From Stakelama flava (GTDB taxonomy: Bacteria > Pseudomonadota > Alphaproteobacteria > Sphingomonadales > Sphingomonadaceae): DNA of 64,000 bases. Below are positions 46,910-54,656 of the stretch, in pieces (positions within the stretch are counted from its first letter, which is position 1; each line of letters starts with the position of its first letter). Under the pieces are notes generated by a model. It was not told the DNA's origin and ran no database searches. It was given only the letters and a program-made list of their open reading frames with translations. The translations under genes and the position numbers were made by a program. Where the stretch lies: positions 1 through 64,000 of the forward strand of contig NZ_JAHWZX010000012.1 of assembly GCF_019351405.1 (NCBI RefSeq), written 5' to 3'.

Positions 46910-47742
46910 GCCTTTATTTCCAGCGCGCGGGCGTAAAGCGCCTTGCGATCAAGCCCCAGCCGCTTTGCCACCTCGCCAGCGGCCTTGGAAACCGGCAGGC
47001 GGGTCAGCGCCTCGGCCAGCGCCGCGTCGGTATCGGCTTCGCTTGCGGGGGGCGCTTCGCCCGGCGGTCCGACCACGACCACGATTTCCCCCTTGGGCGG
47101 CGGCGCTTCGGCGTAATGCCGCGCCAGCCCGTCCAGCGTGCCGGTAACGCATTCTTCGAATTTTTTGGTGATTTCCCGGGTCACCGCTGCCTCACGGGTG
47201 CCCAGCCCCTGCGCCAGCGCGGCGAGGAGCGCCGCCAGCCGCTGCCCCGATTCGTACAGGACCAGCGTTGCACGGACACCCGCCACCTCCGCAATCGAAT
47301 CGCCGCGCGCCTTCGCCTTTGCCGGCAGAAAGCCCAAAAAGAAGAATCGGTCGGTCGGCAGTCCCGCCAGCGTCAGCGCCGATACGGCGGCGCATGGGCC
47401 GGGGATGGTGGTCACCATATGCCCGGCCGCGCGCGCATCGCGAACCAGCTTGTACCCCGGATCGGAAATCAGCGGCGTTCCCGCATCCGACACCAGCGCG
47501 ACGACCTCGCTTCCCATCCTGGCGACCAGTCCGGGGCGAACATGTTCCGCATTATGATCATGATAGGGTGTCATTGGCCGCTTTACGCCGATATGGCGAA
47601 GCAGCCCCGCCGTGACTCGGCTGTCCTCCACCGCGATCACGTCGGCGGCGGCAAGGATCGCGGCGGCGCGTGGGGACAGGTCGCCAAGATTGCCGATTGG
47701 CGTGGCGACGATATACAGACCGGGCGCTGGATCGGCGTTCAT
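46906..47742 (-). CDS. rsmI: 16S rRNA (cytidine1402-2'-O)-methyltransferase RsmI
   Basis: A 278-residue SAM-dependent tetrapyrrole-methylase-fold enzyme. Motifs: LYIVATPIGNLGDLSPRAAA, VIAVEDSRVTAGLLRHIGVK, ALVSDAGTPLISDPGYKLVR, TTIPGPCAAVSALTLAGLPT and FFFLGFLPAKAKAR. It methylates the 2' oxygen of C1402 in the ribosomal decoding centre. The start at 47742 follows the usual short leader; ATG at 47754 four codons upstream is an alternative. The 5' end is ten bases from the facing lipoprotein start. The downstream yraN overlaps by GTGA. Confidence 0.95.
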   Translation of the reverse strand: MNADPAPGLYIVATPIGNLGDLSPRAAAILAAADVIAVEDSRVTAGLLRHIGVKRPMTPYHDHNAEHVRPGLVARMGSEVVALVSDAGTPLISDPGYKLVRDARAAGHMVTTIPGPCAAVSALTLAGLPTDRFFFLGFLPAKAKARGDSIAEVAGVRATLVLYESGQRLAALLAALAQGLGTREAAVTREITKKFEECVTGTLDGLARHYAEAPPPKGEIVVVVGPPGEAPPASEADTDAALAEALTRLPVSKAAGEVAKRLGLDRKALYARALEIKA

Positions 47743-47752
47743 GGAGATTGTC

Positions 47753-48955
47753 ATGGCAGAGGCCGCACTGAAACCGCAACGGGGCAATGGCCTCTTCCGT
47801 ACGATCGCGCTTGCCGGCGCGCTGGCGCTCGGCGCCTGTTCCAGCATCATTCCGCGCGGCGCGCCGGAAACCGCTCCACCGCCGCAACAGCCGACCCGGC
47901 CGGTGGAAACGACTGAGCCGCAGGTCAGTCAGGGCATCCCGCAGGACGAACAGCGCCACCGCGTCGCGCTGCTCGTGCCGACATCGGGCAATAATGCCGG
48001 GGTGGGGCAATCGATCGCCAACGCCACGCAAATGGCGTTGCTGGATACCAAGAGCGAGCGCGTGCGCATCACTACCTATGACACCGCGACCGGCGCGGCG
48101 GACGCGGCGCGCCGCGCGATCGCCGATGGCAACGGCCTGATCCTCGGCCCGCTATTGTCGGAAGACGTCCGCGCCGTCGCGCCCATCGCGGCTGCCGCGC
48201 ATGTGCCGGTACTCAGCTTTTCGAACGATACCTCGGTCGCGGGCAACGGGGCGTTCATCCTCGGCTATACCCCCGCCCAGTCGATCGAGCGGGTGGTGAG
48301 TTTCGCGGCGCAGAACGGCATGACGCAATTCGCCGCGCTCGTCCCCAGCGGTCTGTACGGCGAACGCGCGTCCGACGCGCTGCTGCGCGCGGTTCGGCGA
48401 CAGAATGGCGATGTCGTTTCGATCCAGACCTATGACCGCAGCCGCGCCTCGATCGACGCCGCGGTCAAGCGCATCCCCGAAACATCCCCCTATCAGGCGA
48501 TCCTGATTGCCGACAGCGCCGGTACGGCCGCAGTCGCGGTGCCCACGATCCGGGCGACCACCGGGGCAAGCGCAAAGGTGCTTGGCACCGAATTGTGGAA
48601 CACCGATTCCGCCGTCGCCGACAACAAGGTGCTGAACGGTGCCTGGTTCGCCAGTGTGCCCGATGGATTGTACCGGCAATATGCCGAAAAATACCGCGCG
48701 CGGTTCGGCAAGGCGCCCTATCGTCTGTCGACGATCGGCTATGATGTCGTGCTGTTGACGGTGCGCATTGCGCGCGACTGGAAAGTCGGTCAGCGCTTTC
48801 CGATGAACGATCTGATGAGCGACGACGGCTTTGCAGGTCTCGACGGAGCCTTCCGCTTCGACAATAGCGGCGTCGCGCAGCGCGCGCTTGAAGTGCAGGC
48901 GATCCGCAACGGCCAGACGGTTACGGTCTCAGTCGCGCCGAAAAGTTTCGAATAA
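47753..48955 (+). CDS. LpoA-like penicillin-binding protein activator lipoprotein
   Basis: A 400-residue protein. The N-terminus has a lipoprotein signal, RTIALAGALALGACSSIIPR, with Cys after Gly-Ala. A Pro-rich linker (APETAPPPQQPTRPVETTEP) is followed by a periplasmic-binding-fold domain (HRVALLVPTSGNNAGVGQSI, IADGNGLILGPLLSEDVRAV, VLSFSNDTSVAGNGAFILGY, IGYDVVLLTVRIARDWK). This is the layout of LpoA-type activators of peptidoglycan synthases. The ATG at 47753 has GGAG six bases upstream. It is divergent from rsmI with only ten bases between starts. Confidence 0.88.
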   Translation: MAEAALKPQRGNGLFRTIALAGALALGACSSIIPRGAPETAPPPQQPTRPVETTEPQVSQGIPQDEQRHRVALLVPTSGNNAGVGQSIANATQMALLDTKSERVRITTYDTATGAADAARRAIADGNGLILGPLLSEDVRAVAPIAAAAHVPVLSFSNDTSVAGNGAFILGYTPAQSIERVVSFAAQNGMTQFAALVPSGLYGERASDALLRAVRRQNGDVVSIQTYDRSRASIDAAVKRIPETSPYQAILIADSAGTAAVAVPTIRATTGASAKVLGTELWNTDSAVADNKVLNGAWFASVPDGLYRQYAEKYRARFGKAPYRLSTIGYDVVLLTVRIARDWKVGQRFPMNDLMSDDGFAGLDGAFRFDNSGVAQRALEVQAIRNGQTVTVSVAPKSFE

Positions 48956-49012
48956 GGGCGGCGTGTATCGTTTTGCGGGAACGGGAAGACATCTTCCTTC
49001 GCCCGCCCATGC

Positions 49013-50182
49013 TCACGCACTGACCGGTTCGCGAACCACTTCGCGCAGGATCGCGTCGAGCAGCGGCATCCCGGCCTGGGTGACGCGCAGGCGTTCGGGC
49101 GTTGCGGCGATCAGTCCCTGGCGCTCCAGCCGCGCGATGCGTTCGGTATCCAGCCACCGCCCCGCATCATCCGCGTCGCCCGCCTGCGCAATCCTCGCCG
49201 GATCGATGCCCTCGTCGAGCCGCAGCCCCATCAGGATCGCCTCTACCGCGCGGGTATCGGCATCCAGTGCATCTTCGCTTTTCAGACCATGGTCGTTGCG
49301 CGTCACCGCAGCCATCCAGTTTTCGGGCTTTTTGTGGCGAAGCGTCGCGGTTTTCAGCCGCCGCCCGTGCGCGCCCGGCCCGATTCCCGCATAATCGCCA
49401 TAGCGCCAATAGGTAAGGTTGTGACGGCTTTGCGCACCTGCCCGCGCATGGTTCGAAATCTCATAGGCGGGCAGCCCCGCCGCCGCCGTCATCGATCGCG
49501 TTGCGTCGAACAGGTCGGCGGCCGCATCGCCTTCGGGCAGCGTCAGTGCGCCCTTGGCAAACAGCGTGGCGAAGCGCGTTCCCGGTTCGATGACGAGCTG
49601 GTACAGCGACAGATGCTCGGTCCCGAATGAAAGCGCGCGGCGAAGCTCCGCCTCCCACGCCGATAACGACTGGCCGGGACGCGCATAGATCAGGTCGAAG
49701 CTCACCCGATCGAACGCGACCTGCGCGGTCTCCAACGCGGCCAGCCCCTCGGCAACGTCGTGCGCGCGCCCCAGAAAGTCCAGCGTTTCGTCATCCAGTG
49801 CCTGCAACCCCAGCGACACCCGGTTGACTCCTGCGCGCGCCAGATCGCCGAAGCGCGCCGCTTCGACCGAGGAGGGGTTGGCTTCCAGCGTTATTTCGAT
49901 GTCCGGCTCAAACCCCCAATGGCGCTCGGCCGCCTCCAGCAGCGCTGATACCGTTGCCGGCGGCATCAGCGACGGGGTGCCGCCACCGAAAAAGATCGAT
50001 CCCAGCCGGCGTCCGGGCAGCAGCGCGGCTTCATGCGCCATGTCGGCGAGCAGCGCCGCTTGCCACGCCGCCTGGTCGATCGAATCGCGCACATGGCTGT
50101 TGAAATCGCAATAGGGGCATTTGGAAACACAGAAGGGCCAGTGGATATATAGGGCCAGCGGCTGCGTTCGGGATGCGGTCAT
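49013..50182 (-). CDS. hemW: HemW radical SAM heme chaperone
   Basis: A 389-residue protein of the coproporphyrinogen III oxidase-like radical SAM group. The [4Fe-4S] ligands are C18, C22 and C25 in CVSKCPYCDF near the N-terminus. Further features: IFFGGGTPSLMPPATVSALL, EITLEANPSSVEAARFGDLA and VNRVSLGLQALDDETLDFLG. It lacks the oxidase-specific extension, as is usual for HemW, which carries heme. The ATG at 50182 starts MTASRTQPLALYIHWPF. Its 5' end lies 10 bases from the facing CAP-domain start. Confidence 0.93.
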   Translation of the reverse strand: MTASRTQPLALYIHWPFCVSKCPYCDFNSHVRDSIDQAAWQAALLADMAHEAALLPGRRLGSIFFGGGTPSLMPPATVSALLEAAERHWGFEPDIEITLEANPSSVEAARFGDLARAGVNRVSLGLQALDDETLDFLGRAHDVAEGLAALETAQVAFDRVSFDLIYARPGQSLSAWEAELRRALSFGTEHLSLYQLVIEPGTRFATLFAKGALTLPEGDAAADLFDATRSMTAAAGLPAYEISNHARAGAQSRHNLTYWRYGDYAGIGPGAHGRRLKTATLRHKKPENWMAAVTRNDHGLKSEDALDADTRAVEAILMGLRLDEGIDPARIAQAGDADDAGRWLDTERIARLERQGLIAATPERLRVTQAGMPLLDAILREVVREPVSA

Positions 50183-50192
50183 GACACGGGAT

Positions 50193-50792
50193 ATGGCGGT
50201 AGAAGTGGTTTTTCGAAAGGCTATGATCGGCGTTCTGCTCATGCTGGCCGCATGTGTGCCGCAATCGGGCGATGCGCCGCAGTCGCGCGGGGTGGAGCGG
50301 GTGGTCGAACCGCGCAGCTTCGCGGGCAAGGCGCCGCGCGGGCCCGACGAACTGCGCTCCGCGATGCTGGCCGGACAGAATGCCGCGCGCGCCGATGCAG
50401 GCGTCGCGCCAATCACATGGGATGCGGAGCTTGCCCGCGAAGCCGATGCGTATGCGCACGAACTCGCCGCCACTGGCCGGTTCGAACATTCAGAAATGGC
50501 CGATCGTCCAACGCGCTCGGGCGAAAACCTTTGGACCGGCACGCGCGGGGCGTATCTCTATTCCGAAATGGTTGGCCATTGGGTGGCCGAAAAACGCTAT
50601 TTCGTGAACAAGCCGGTTCCCGACAGTTCGACCACCGGCACGTTCGGCGATGTCGCGCACTATACCCAGATTATCTGGCCCGCGAGTACGCGGATGGGCT
50701 GCGCGCTGGAAAGCAACGCGCGCGACGACTTTCTGGTATGCCGCTATACTCCCGCCGGCAATGTGTTCGGGGAGCGCGTGTTCAACCGCTAG
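50193..50792 (+). CDS. CAP-domain (SCP/PR1) lipoprotein
   Basis: A 199-residue exported protein. The signal ends in IGVLLMLAACVPQ, a lipobox with Cys. The CAP domain follows: MLAGQNAARADAGVAPITWD, AELAREADAYAHELAATGRF with EHSEMADRPTRSGENLWTGT, and the end YTQIIWPASTRMGCALESNA. The two His and Glu positions of the CAP cavity are present (FEHSE, HYTQIIW). Function of bacterial CAP proteins is unclear. Several in-frame starts exist; 50193 was used, while 50181 shares CATG with the hemW start, and 50223 would give a shorter signal. Confidence 0.87.
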   Translation: MAVEVVFRKAMIGVLLMLAACVPQSGDAPQSRGVERVVEPRSFAGKAPRGPDELRSAMLAGQNAARADAGVAPITWDAELAREADAYAHELAATGRFEHSEMADRPTRSGENLWTGTRGAYLYSEMVGHWVAEKRYFVNKPVPDSSTTGTFGDVAHYTQIIWPASTRMGCALESNARDDFLVCRYTPAGNVFGERVFNR

Positions 50793-50811
50793 CGCGGCTT
50801 CCACATTTTCC

Positions 50812-50903
50812 CGTCATTGCGAACCCGCGCGAGCGGGTGAAGCAATCCAGTAGCGGCAGCGTGTCGCCGGATCGCCGCGCGGCTTCGCCGCTCGCAACGA
50901 CGA
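50812..50903. repeat. Large imperfect palindromic repeat unit
   Basis: CGTCATTGCGA at 50812-50822 is the near-perfect inverse of TCGCAACGACG at 50892-50902, with internal GAAGCAATCCAG and GCGGCTTCGCCGC stems. It lies between the CAP gene and rdgB and resembles the pattern at 60745-60851 and around 8219. Confidence 0.6.
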
Positions 50904-50914
50904 AGGCTTAAGTC

Positions 50915-51580
50915 TTAAAAGACCGCTTCGACCAGCTTGGCGAACGCATCGGCACGGTGGCTCATGCCGTGCTTCTTCGCCGGGTCCATTTCGCCGAACG
51001 TTTCGGTCTCGCCCTGCGCCACGAACACGGGATCATAGCCAAAGCCCTTGTCGCCGCGCGGTGGCCAGGTGAGCGCGCCCTCTACGGTGCCTTCGAACCA
51101 TTCGACATGGCCGTCGGGCCAGGCGAGCGCGAGCATGCACACGAAATGGGCTGACCGGCTGACGTCCGGCCCCTGTTCGGCGAGCTTGCCCTCAACCTTG
51201 CCCATGGCAAGATACCAGTCGCGCCCTGCCGGTCCTTCAACCGGCTGCCGTTCCGCCCAGTCGGCAGTATACACACCCGGCGCCCCCGCGAGTGCCTCTA
51301 CGCACAGCCCGCTATCGTCTGCCAGTGCGGGCAGGCCCGACAAATCGGCGGCAGCCCGTGCCTTCAATTCGGCATTGGCGAAAAACGTCGTGCCGTTTTC
51401 CACCGGCACCGGCAGGTCCAGTTCGGCCGCCGATACGGGTTCGATGCCATAGGGTTTGAGCAGTTCGCGAATCTCGCGAACCTTGCCCTCATTATGGCTG
51501 GCGATGACCAGCTTTCCCGGCTCCAGCTTGCGGATCGCCTGGGGTGCGTCGCCGCCAATACCTTCGTCGGGACCGCTCAT
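50915..51580 (-). CDS. rdgB: RdgB/HAM1 non-canonical purine NTP pyrophosphatase
   Basis: A 221-residue house-cleaning nucleotidase removing ITP and XTP. The motifs are [80 protein letters not shown] and [14 protein letters not shown]. The N-terminal extension of about 20 residues is longer than the usual start. The ATG at 51580 overlaps the rph stop by four bases (ATGA), making an operon of rph and rdgB in that order. Confidence 0.96.
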   Translation of the reverse strand: MSGPDEGIGGDAPQAIRKLEPGKLVIASHNEGKVREIRELLKPYGIEPVSAAELDLPVPVENGTTFFANAELKARAAADLSGLPALADDSGLCVEALAGAPGVYTADWAERQPVEGPAGRDWYLAMGKVEGKLAEQGPDVSRSAHFVCMLALAWPDGHVEWFEGTVEGALTWPPRGDKGFGYDPVFVAQGETETFGEMDPAKKHGMSHRADAFAKLVEAVF

Positions 51581-52293
51581 GCTTCGACAGCCTTTAACTG
51601 CGCAGCGAAAATTTCGTTGCAGCCCATCCGTGCGAGGCGGAGCAGGCGGAGCAGCGCTTCCTCATCATAGGTTGCGCCTTCCGCCGTCGCCTGCGCCTCT
51701 GCGATATTGCCGTTCGACAGCAGTACGAAATTGGCGTCTGCGTCGGCGTTCGAATCCTCATCATAATCAAGGTCGAGCACCGGCGTTCCCTGATAGATGC
51801 CGCAGCTTACCGCCGCGACCTGCTGCGTAATCGGATCGGTTTCGATGTCGCCGGCCGCCATCAGCTTGTTGACCGCCATTCGAAGCGCGACCCACGCGCC
51901 GGAGATAGAGGCGGTGCGCGTGCCGCCATCGGCCTGAATCACGTCGCAATCGAGCGTGATCTGCCGTTCGCCGAGCAGTTTGAGATCGGTGACGGCGCGC
52001 AAGGACCGCCCGATCAGCCGCTGAATTTCCTGCGTACGCCCCGACTGCTTCCCTCGCGCCGCCTCTCGGCTGCCGCGGGTATGGGTCGCACGCGGCAACA
52101 TGCCGTATTCGGCCGTCACCCAGCCCTCGCCCTTGCCGCGCAGCCATGGCGGAATGCGTTCTTCGACGCTCGCGGTCACCAGCACCCTGGTATCGCCGAA
52201 CCCGATCAGCACCGACCCTTCGGCGTGGCGGGTGAAATTGGGTTCGATGGTGATGGGGCGCATCTCGTCTGCGCTGCGGCCGGATGGGCGCAT
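51577..52293 (-). CDS. rph: Ribonuclease PH
   Basis: A 238-residue phosphorolytic exonuclease that trims tRNA 3' ends. The family elements are [80 protein letters not shown] and [20 protein letters not shown]. The length is typical. The ATG at 52293 has AAGGAG eight bases before it, which decides against an upstream in-frame ATG. It is followed by rdgB with ATGA overlap and faces the DUF6438 gene upstream. Confidence 0.97.
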   Translation of the reverse strand: MRPSGRSADEMRPITIEPNFTRHAEGSVLIGFGDTRVLVTASVEERIPPWLRGKGEGWVTAEYGMLPRATHTRGSREAARGKQSGRTQEIQRLIGRSLRAVTDLKLLGERQITLDCDVIQADGGTRTASISGAWVALRMAVNKLMAAGDIETDPITQQVAAVSCGIYQGTPVLDLDYDEDSNADADANFVLLSNGNIAEAQATAEGATYDEEALLRLLRLARMGCNEIFAAQLKAVEA

Positions 52294-52400
52294 GAAAAAT
52301 TCTCCTTGGTCGGTTATTTGATCGGGCACCTAGACCGCGAAGCCGCAACGCGCCAGTGTCGCGTGCCGATCCTTTTCGCATCGTATGAAAGCGTGTCCGC

Positions 52401-52898
52401 ATGAAAAGCCGTTCGTCGATCATCCTCGCCGCGCTCGCCGTCGCCGCCTGCGCCCGGACGCCCCAGCGACCAACCGGCATGGCGGCTGCCGCCCCCGAAT
52501 CGATCACCTATGAAACCGGTGCGTGTTTCGGCCGCTGCCCGGTCTATTCGGTCACGGTGCGAAGCGATGGCACCGGCACATTCGATGGAAAGCGCTTCAC
52601 ACAGGTAAGTGGAAGCCGCGATTTCACGCTGACGCCGACCGAATATGCCGCCTTTGCGAAGCGCCTTGTCCCGTATCGCCCGAACGGCGAACGGCTCTAC
52701 AAACCCGGTCAGGCCATATGCGCGAATTATGCGACGGACATGCGCAGCGTTGATGTCCGATGGAGTGGGGCAGGGGGAGGCGATCACCTGTACGTATATT
52801 TTGGCTGCGACCGGCAGAAGAACGCCGCGATGTTCGATGCCGTCGGCGGCGCAGTGGATGCCCTCCCGCTCGAATCGCTGATCGGCGCGCAACCTTGA
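52401..52898 (+). CDS. DUF6438 lipoprotein
   Basis: A 165-residue protein with a lipoprotein signal (MKSRSSIILAALAVAACART) and the DUF6438 pattern ETGACFGRCPVYSVTVRSDG, then TLTPTEYAAFAKRLVPYRPN and DMRSVDVRWSG. The two Cys in CFGRC may form a disulfide. No function is known for the family. It sits between rph (divergent) and hrcA (same strand, 31 bases downstream). Confidence 0.85.
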   Translation: MKSRSSIILAALAVAACARTPQRPTGMAAAAPESITYETGACFGRCPVYSVTVRSDGTGTFDGKRFTQVSGSRDFTLTPTEYAAFAKRLVPYRPNGERLYKPGQAICANYATDMRSVDVRWSGAGGGDHLYVYFGCDRQKNAAMFDAVGGAVDALPLESLIGAQP

Positions 52899-52929
52899 GC
52901 CATAGCGGCAACGCGCTACATCACAGAAT

Positions 52930-53973
52930 ATGAGCGGCCCGCCGATCACAGAATTGTCCGATCGCGCGCGCGAGATTTTTCGCGCCACGGTGGAGGCGTA
53001 TCTCGAATCGGGGCTTCCGGTCGGATCGCGCACTTTGTCGAAGCTGCCGGGCCTCAACCTGTCGCCCGCGTCGGTGCGCAATGTCATGCAGGATTTGGAA
53101 GAACTGGGCTTGCTCGCCGCGCCGCATACCAGCGCGGGGCGGATGCCGACCGATTTCGGGCTGCGCCTGTTCGTCGACGGCATGATGCATGCGATGGAGC
53201 CAAGCAGCGAGGAACGCGCAGCGATCGAGGCGCGGGCAGGTGCGGCCGGATCGATCGAGGAAGCGCTTTCGAACACCACCGCCGCGCTGTCCGGCCTGTC
53301 GGCGTGCGCAGGCATGGTGATGGTGCCCAAGCGCGAACTGGTGCTTCGCCAGTTCAGTTTCGTGCCGCTCAGCCATGACAAGGCGCTGGCGGTGCTGGTG
53401 GGGGAGGATGGTTCGGTCGAAAACCGCGTCGTAGACCTTCCCCCCGGCATGACCGGTTCGTCACTGGTCGAGGCGGGAAACTACCTCACCGCCGCGCTGT
53501 CGGGGGCGACGCTTGCCGAGGCGCGCGATCGGATCACCCGGCAGATCGAAGTGGAGCGCAACGCGCTCGACGTCTCGGCGCGCGACTTGGTCGAACGCGG
53601 CATCGCGACCTGGACGCAGGATGGCGAGGATCGTCCCGTGCTCATCGTGCGGGGCCAGGCGCGCCTGCTCGACGAAGCGGCGAGCGACGACCTTGAACGC
53701 GTGCGCCAGCTTCTCGACGAACTTGAAGGCAAGCGGGAAATCGCCCGCCTGCTCGACAGCGCGCGCGAGGGGGAAGCGGCGCGAATCTTCATCGGTTCGG
53801 AAAACAAGCTGTTCGCGCTTTCCGGATCGTCGGTGATCGCAAAGCCGGTTCGCGCGTTGGATGGAAGCGTCGTCGGTGTCGTCGGCGTCATCGGCCCGAC
53901 ACGGTTGAACTACGCGCGGGTCGTCCCCATGGTGGATTTCACCGCGGCGACGGTGGCCCGATTGCTGGGCTAG
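52930..53973 (+). CDS. hrcA: Heat-inducible transcription repressor HrcA
   Basis: A 347-residue repressor. An N-terminal winged helix (ELSDRAREIFRATVEAYLES, PVGSRTLSKL, LSPASVRNVMQDLEELGLLA, PHTSAGRMPTDFGLRLFVDG) is followed by a GAF-like dimer domain and the C-terminal IARLLDSAREGEAARIFIGS and GVVGVIGPTRLNYARVVPMV. HrcA controls chaperone genes through CIRCE elements with the GroE chaperonin. No CIRCE is visible upstream of hrcA itself. grpE follows 23 bases later, so the two are one transcript. Confidence 0.96.
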   Translation: MSGPPITELSDRAREIFRATVEAYLESGLPVGSRTLSKLPGLNLSPASVRNVMQDLEELGLLAAPHTSAGRMPTDFGLRLFVDGMMHAMEPSSEERAAIEARAGAAGSIEEALSNTTAALSGLSACAGMVMVPKRELVLRQFSFVPLSHDKALAVLVGEDGSVENRVVDLPPGMTGSSLVEAGNYLTAALSGATLAEARDRITRQIEVERNALDVSARDLVERGIATWTQDGEDRPVLIVRGQARLLDEAASDDLERVRQLLDELEGKREIARLLDSAREGEAARIFIGSENKLFALSGSSVIAKPVRALDGSVVGVVGVIGPTRLNYARVVPMVDFTAATVARLLG

Positions 53974-53996
53974 CCGCACCAGAAAAAGAACAGGAA

Positions 53997-54569
53997 ATGA
54001 TGAGCGAGAAAGACCAGACCGGACCCGGCGAAACGGGCGAGGATCTCCGCGAGGAAACGGCGGAAGCCGCCCCCGAACTTGCCGAACACGATACGGCCAA
54101 TGCCCGCGTCGCCGAGCTTGAGAAAAAGCTGGAGGAGGCGAACGCCGCGACGCTGTACGCGCAGGCGGAAATGCAGAATATCCGCCGCCGCGCGGAAAAG
54201 GAGGCGAAGGACGCGCGTGCCTATGCCGTCACGCAATTCGCGCGCGACGTACTGTCGGTGGCCGACAATCTGTCGCGCGCGCTGGGTGCGATTCCCGGCG
54301 ATCTTCGCGAAGACGACAAGATGAAGGGGCTGGTGACGGGCCTTGAAGCCACGGGGCGCGAATTCGAAACAGTCTTCACCCGTCACGGCATCGCGAAGAT
54401 CACCGCGATGGGCGAACAGCTCGATCCCAATCGGCATCAGGCGATGATGGAAGTTCCCAGCGAAGAGGCCGAACCCGGCACCATCGTTCAGGAAATCCAG
54501 ACCGGCTATATGATCAACGACCGGTTATTGCGCCCCGCGCTGGTGGGTGTGGCGAAAAAGCCGGAATAG
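53997..54569 (+). CDS. grpE: DnaK nucleotide exchange factor GrpE
   Basis: A 190-residue cochaperone releasing ADP from DnaK. A long N-terminal coiled coil (ARVAELEKKLEEANAATLYA, QAEMQNIRRRAEKEAKDARA) is followed by the beta-wing domain (HRHQ-like region GEQLDPNRHQAMMEVPSEEA, IVQEIQTGYMINDRLLRPAL). The length is within the usual range. Two ATGs occur together at 53997 and 54000; AGGAA precedes the first. It is in the hrcA transcript. Confidence 0.96.
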   Translation: MMSEKDQTGPGETGEDLREETAEAAPELAEHDTANARVAELEKKLEEANAATLYAQAEMQNIRRRAEKEAKDARAYAVTQFARDVLSVADNLSRALGAIPGDLREDDKMKGLVTGLEATGREFETVFTRHGIAKITAMGEQLDPNRHQAMMEVPSEEAEPGTIVQEIQTGYMINDRLLRPALVGVAKKPE

Positions 54570-54656
54570 CCAACACTCGGCACGGGCGCGGTTTCATCGT
54601 CGCGCCTTGCCTGTGACGGGGTGACGCGGGCGCGGCTGCTTCCTATGTTCGCCGGC

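Noticed and set aside
52899-52929. Search for a CIRCE element before hrcA
   Set aside because: No inverted GCACTC/GAGTGC pair with nine-base spacing is present before hrcA.
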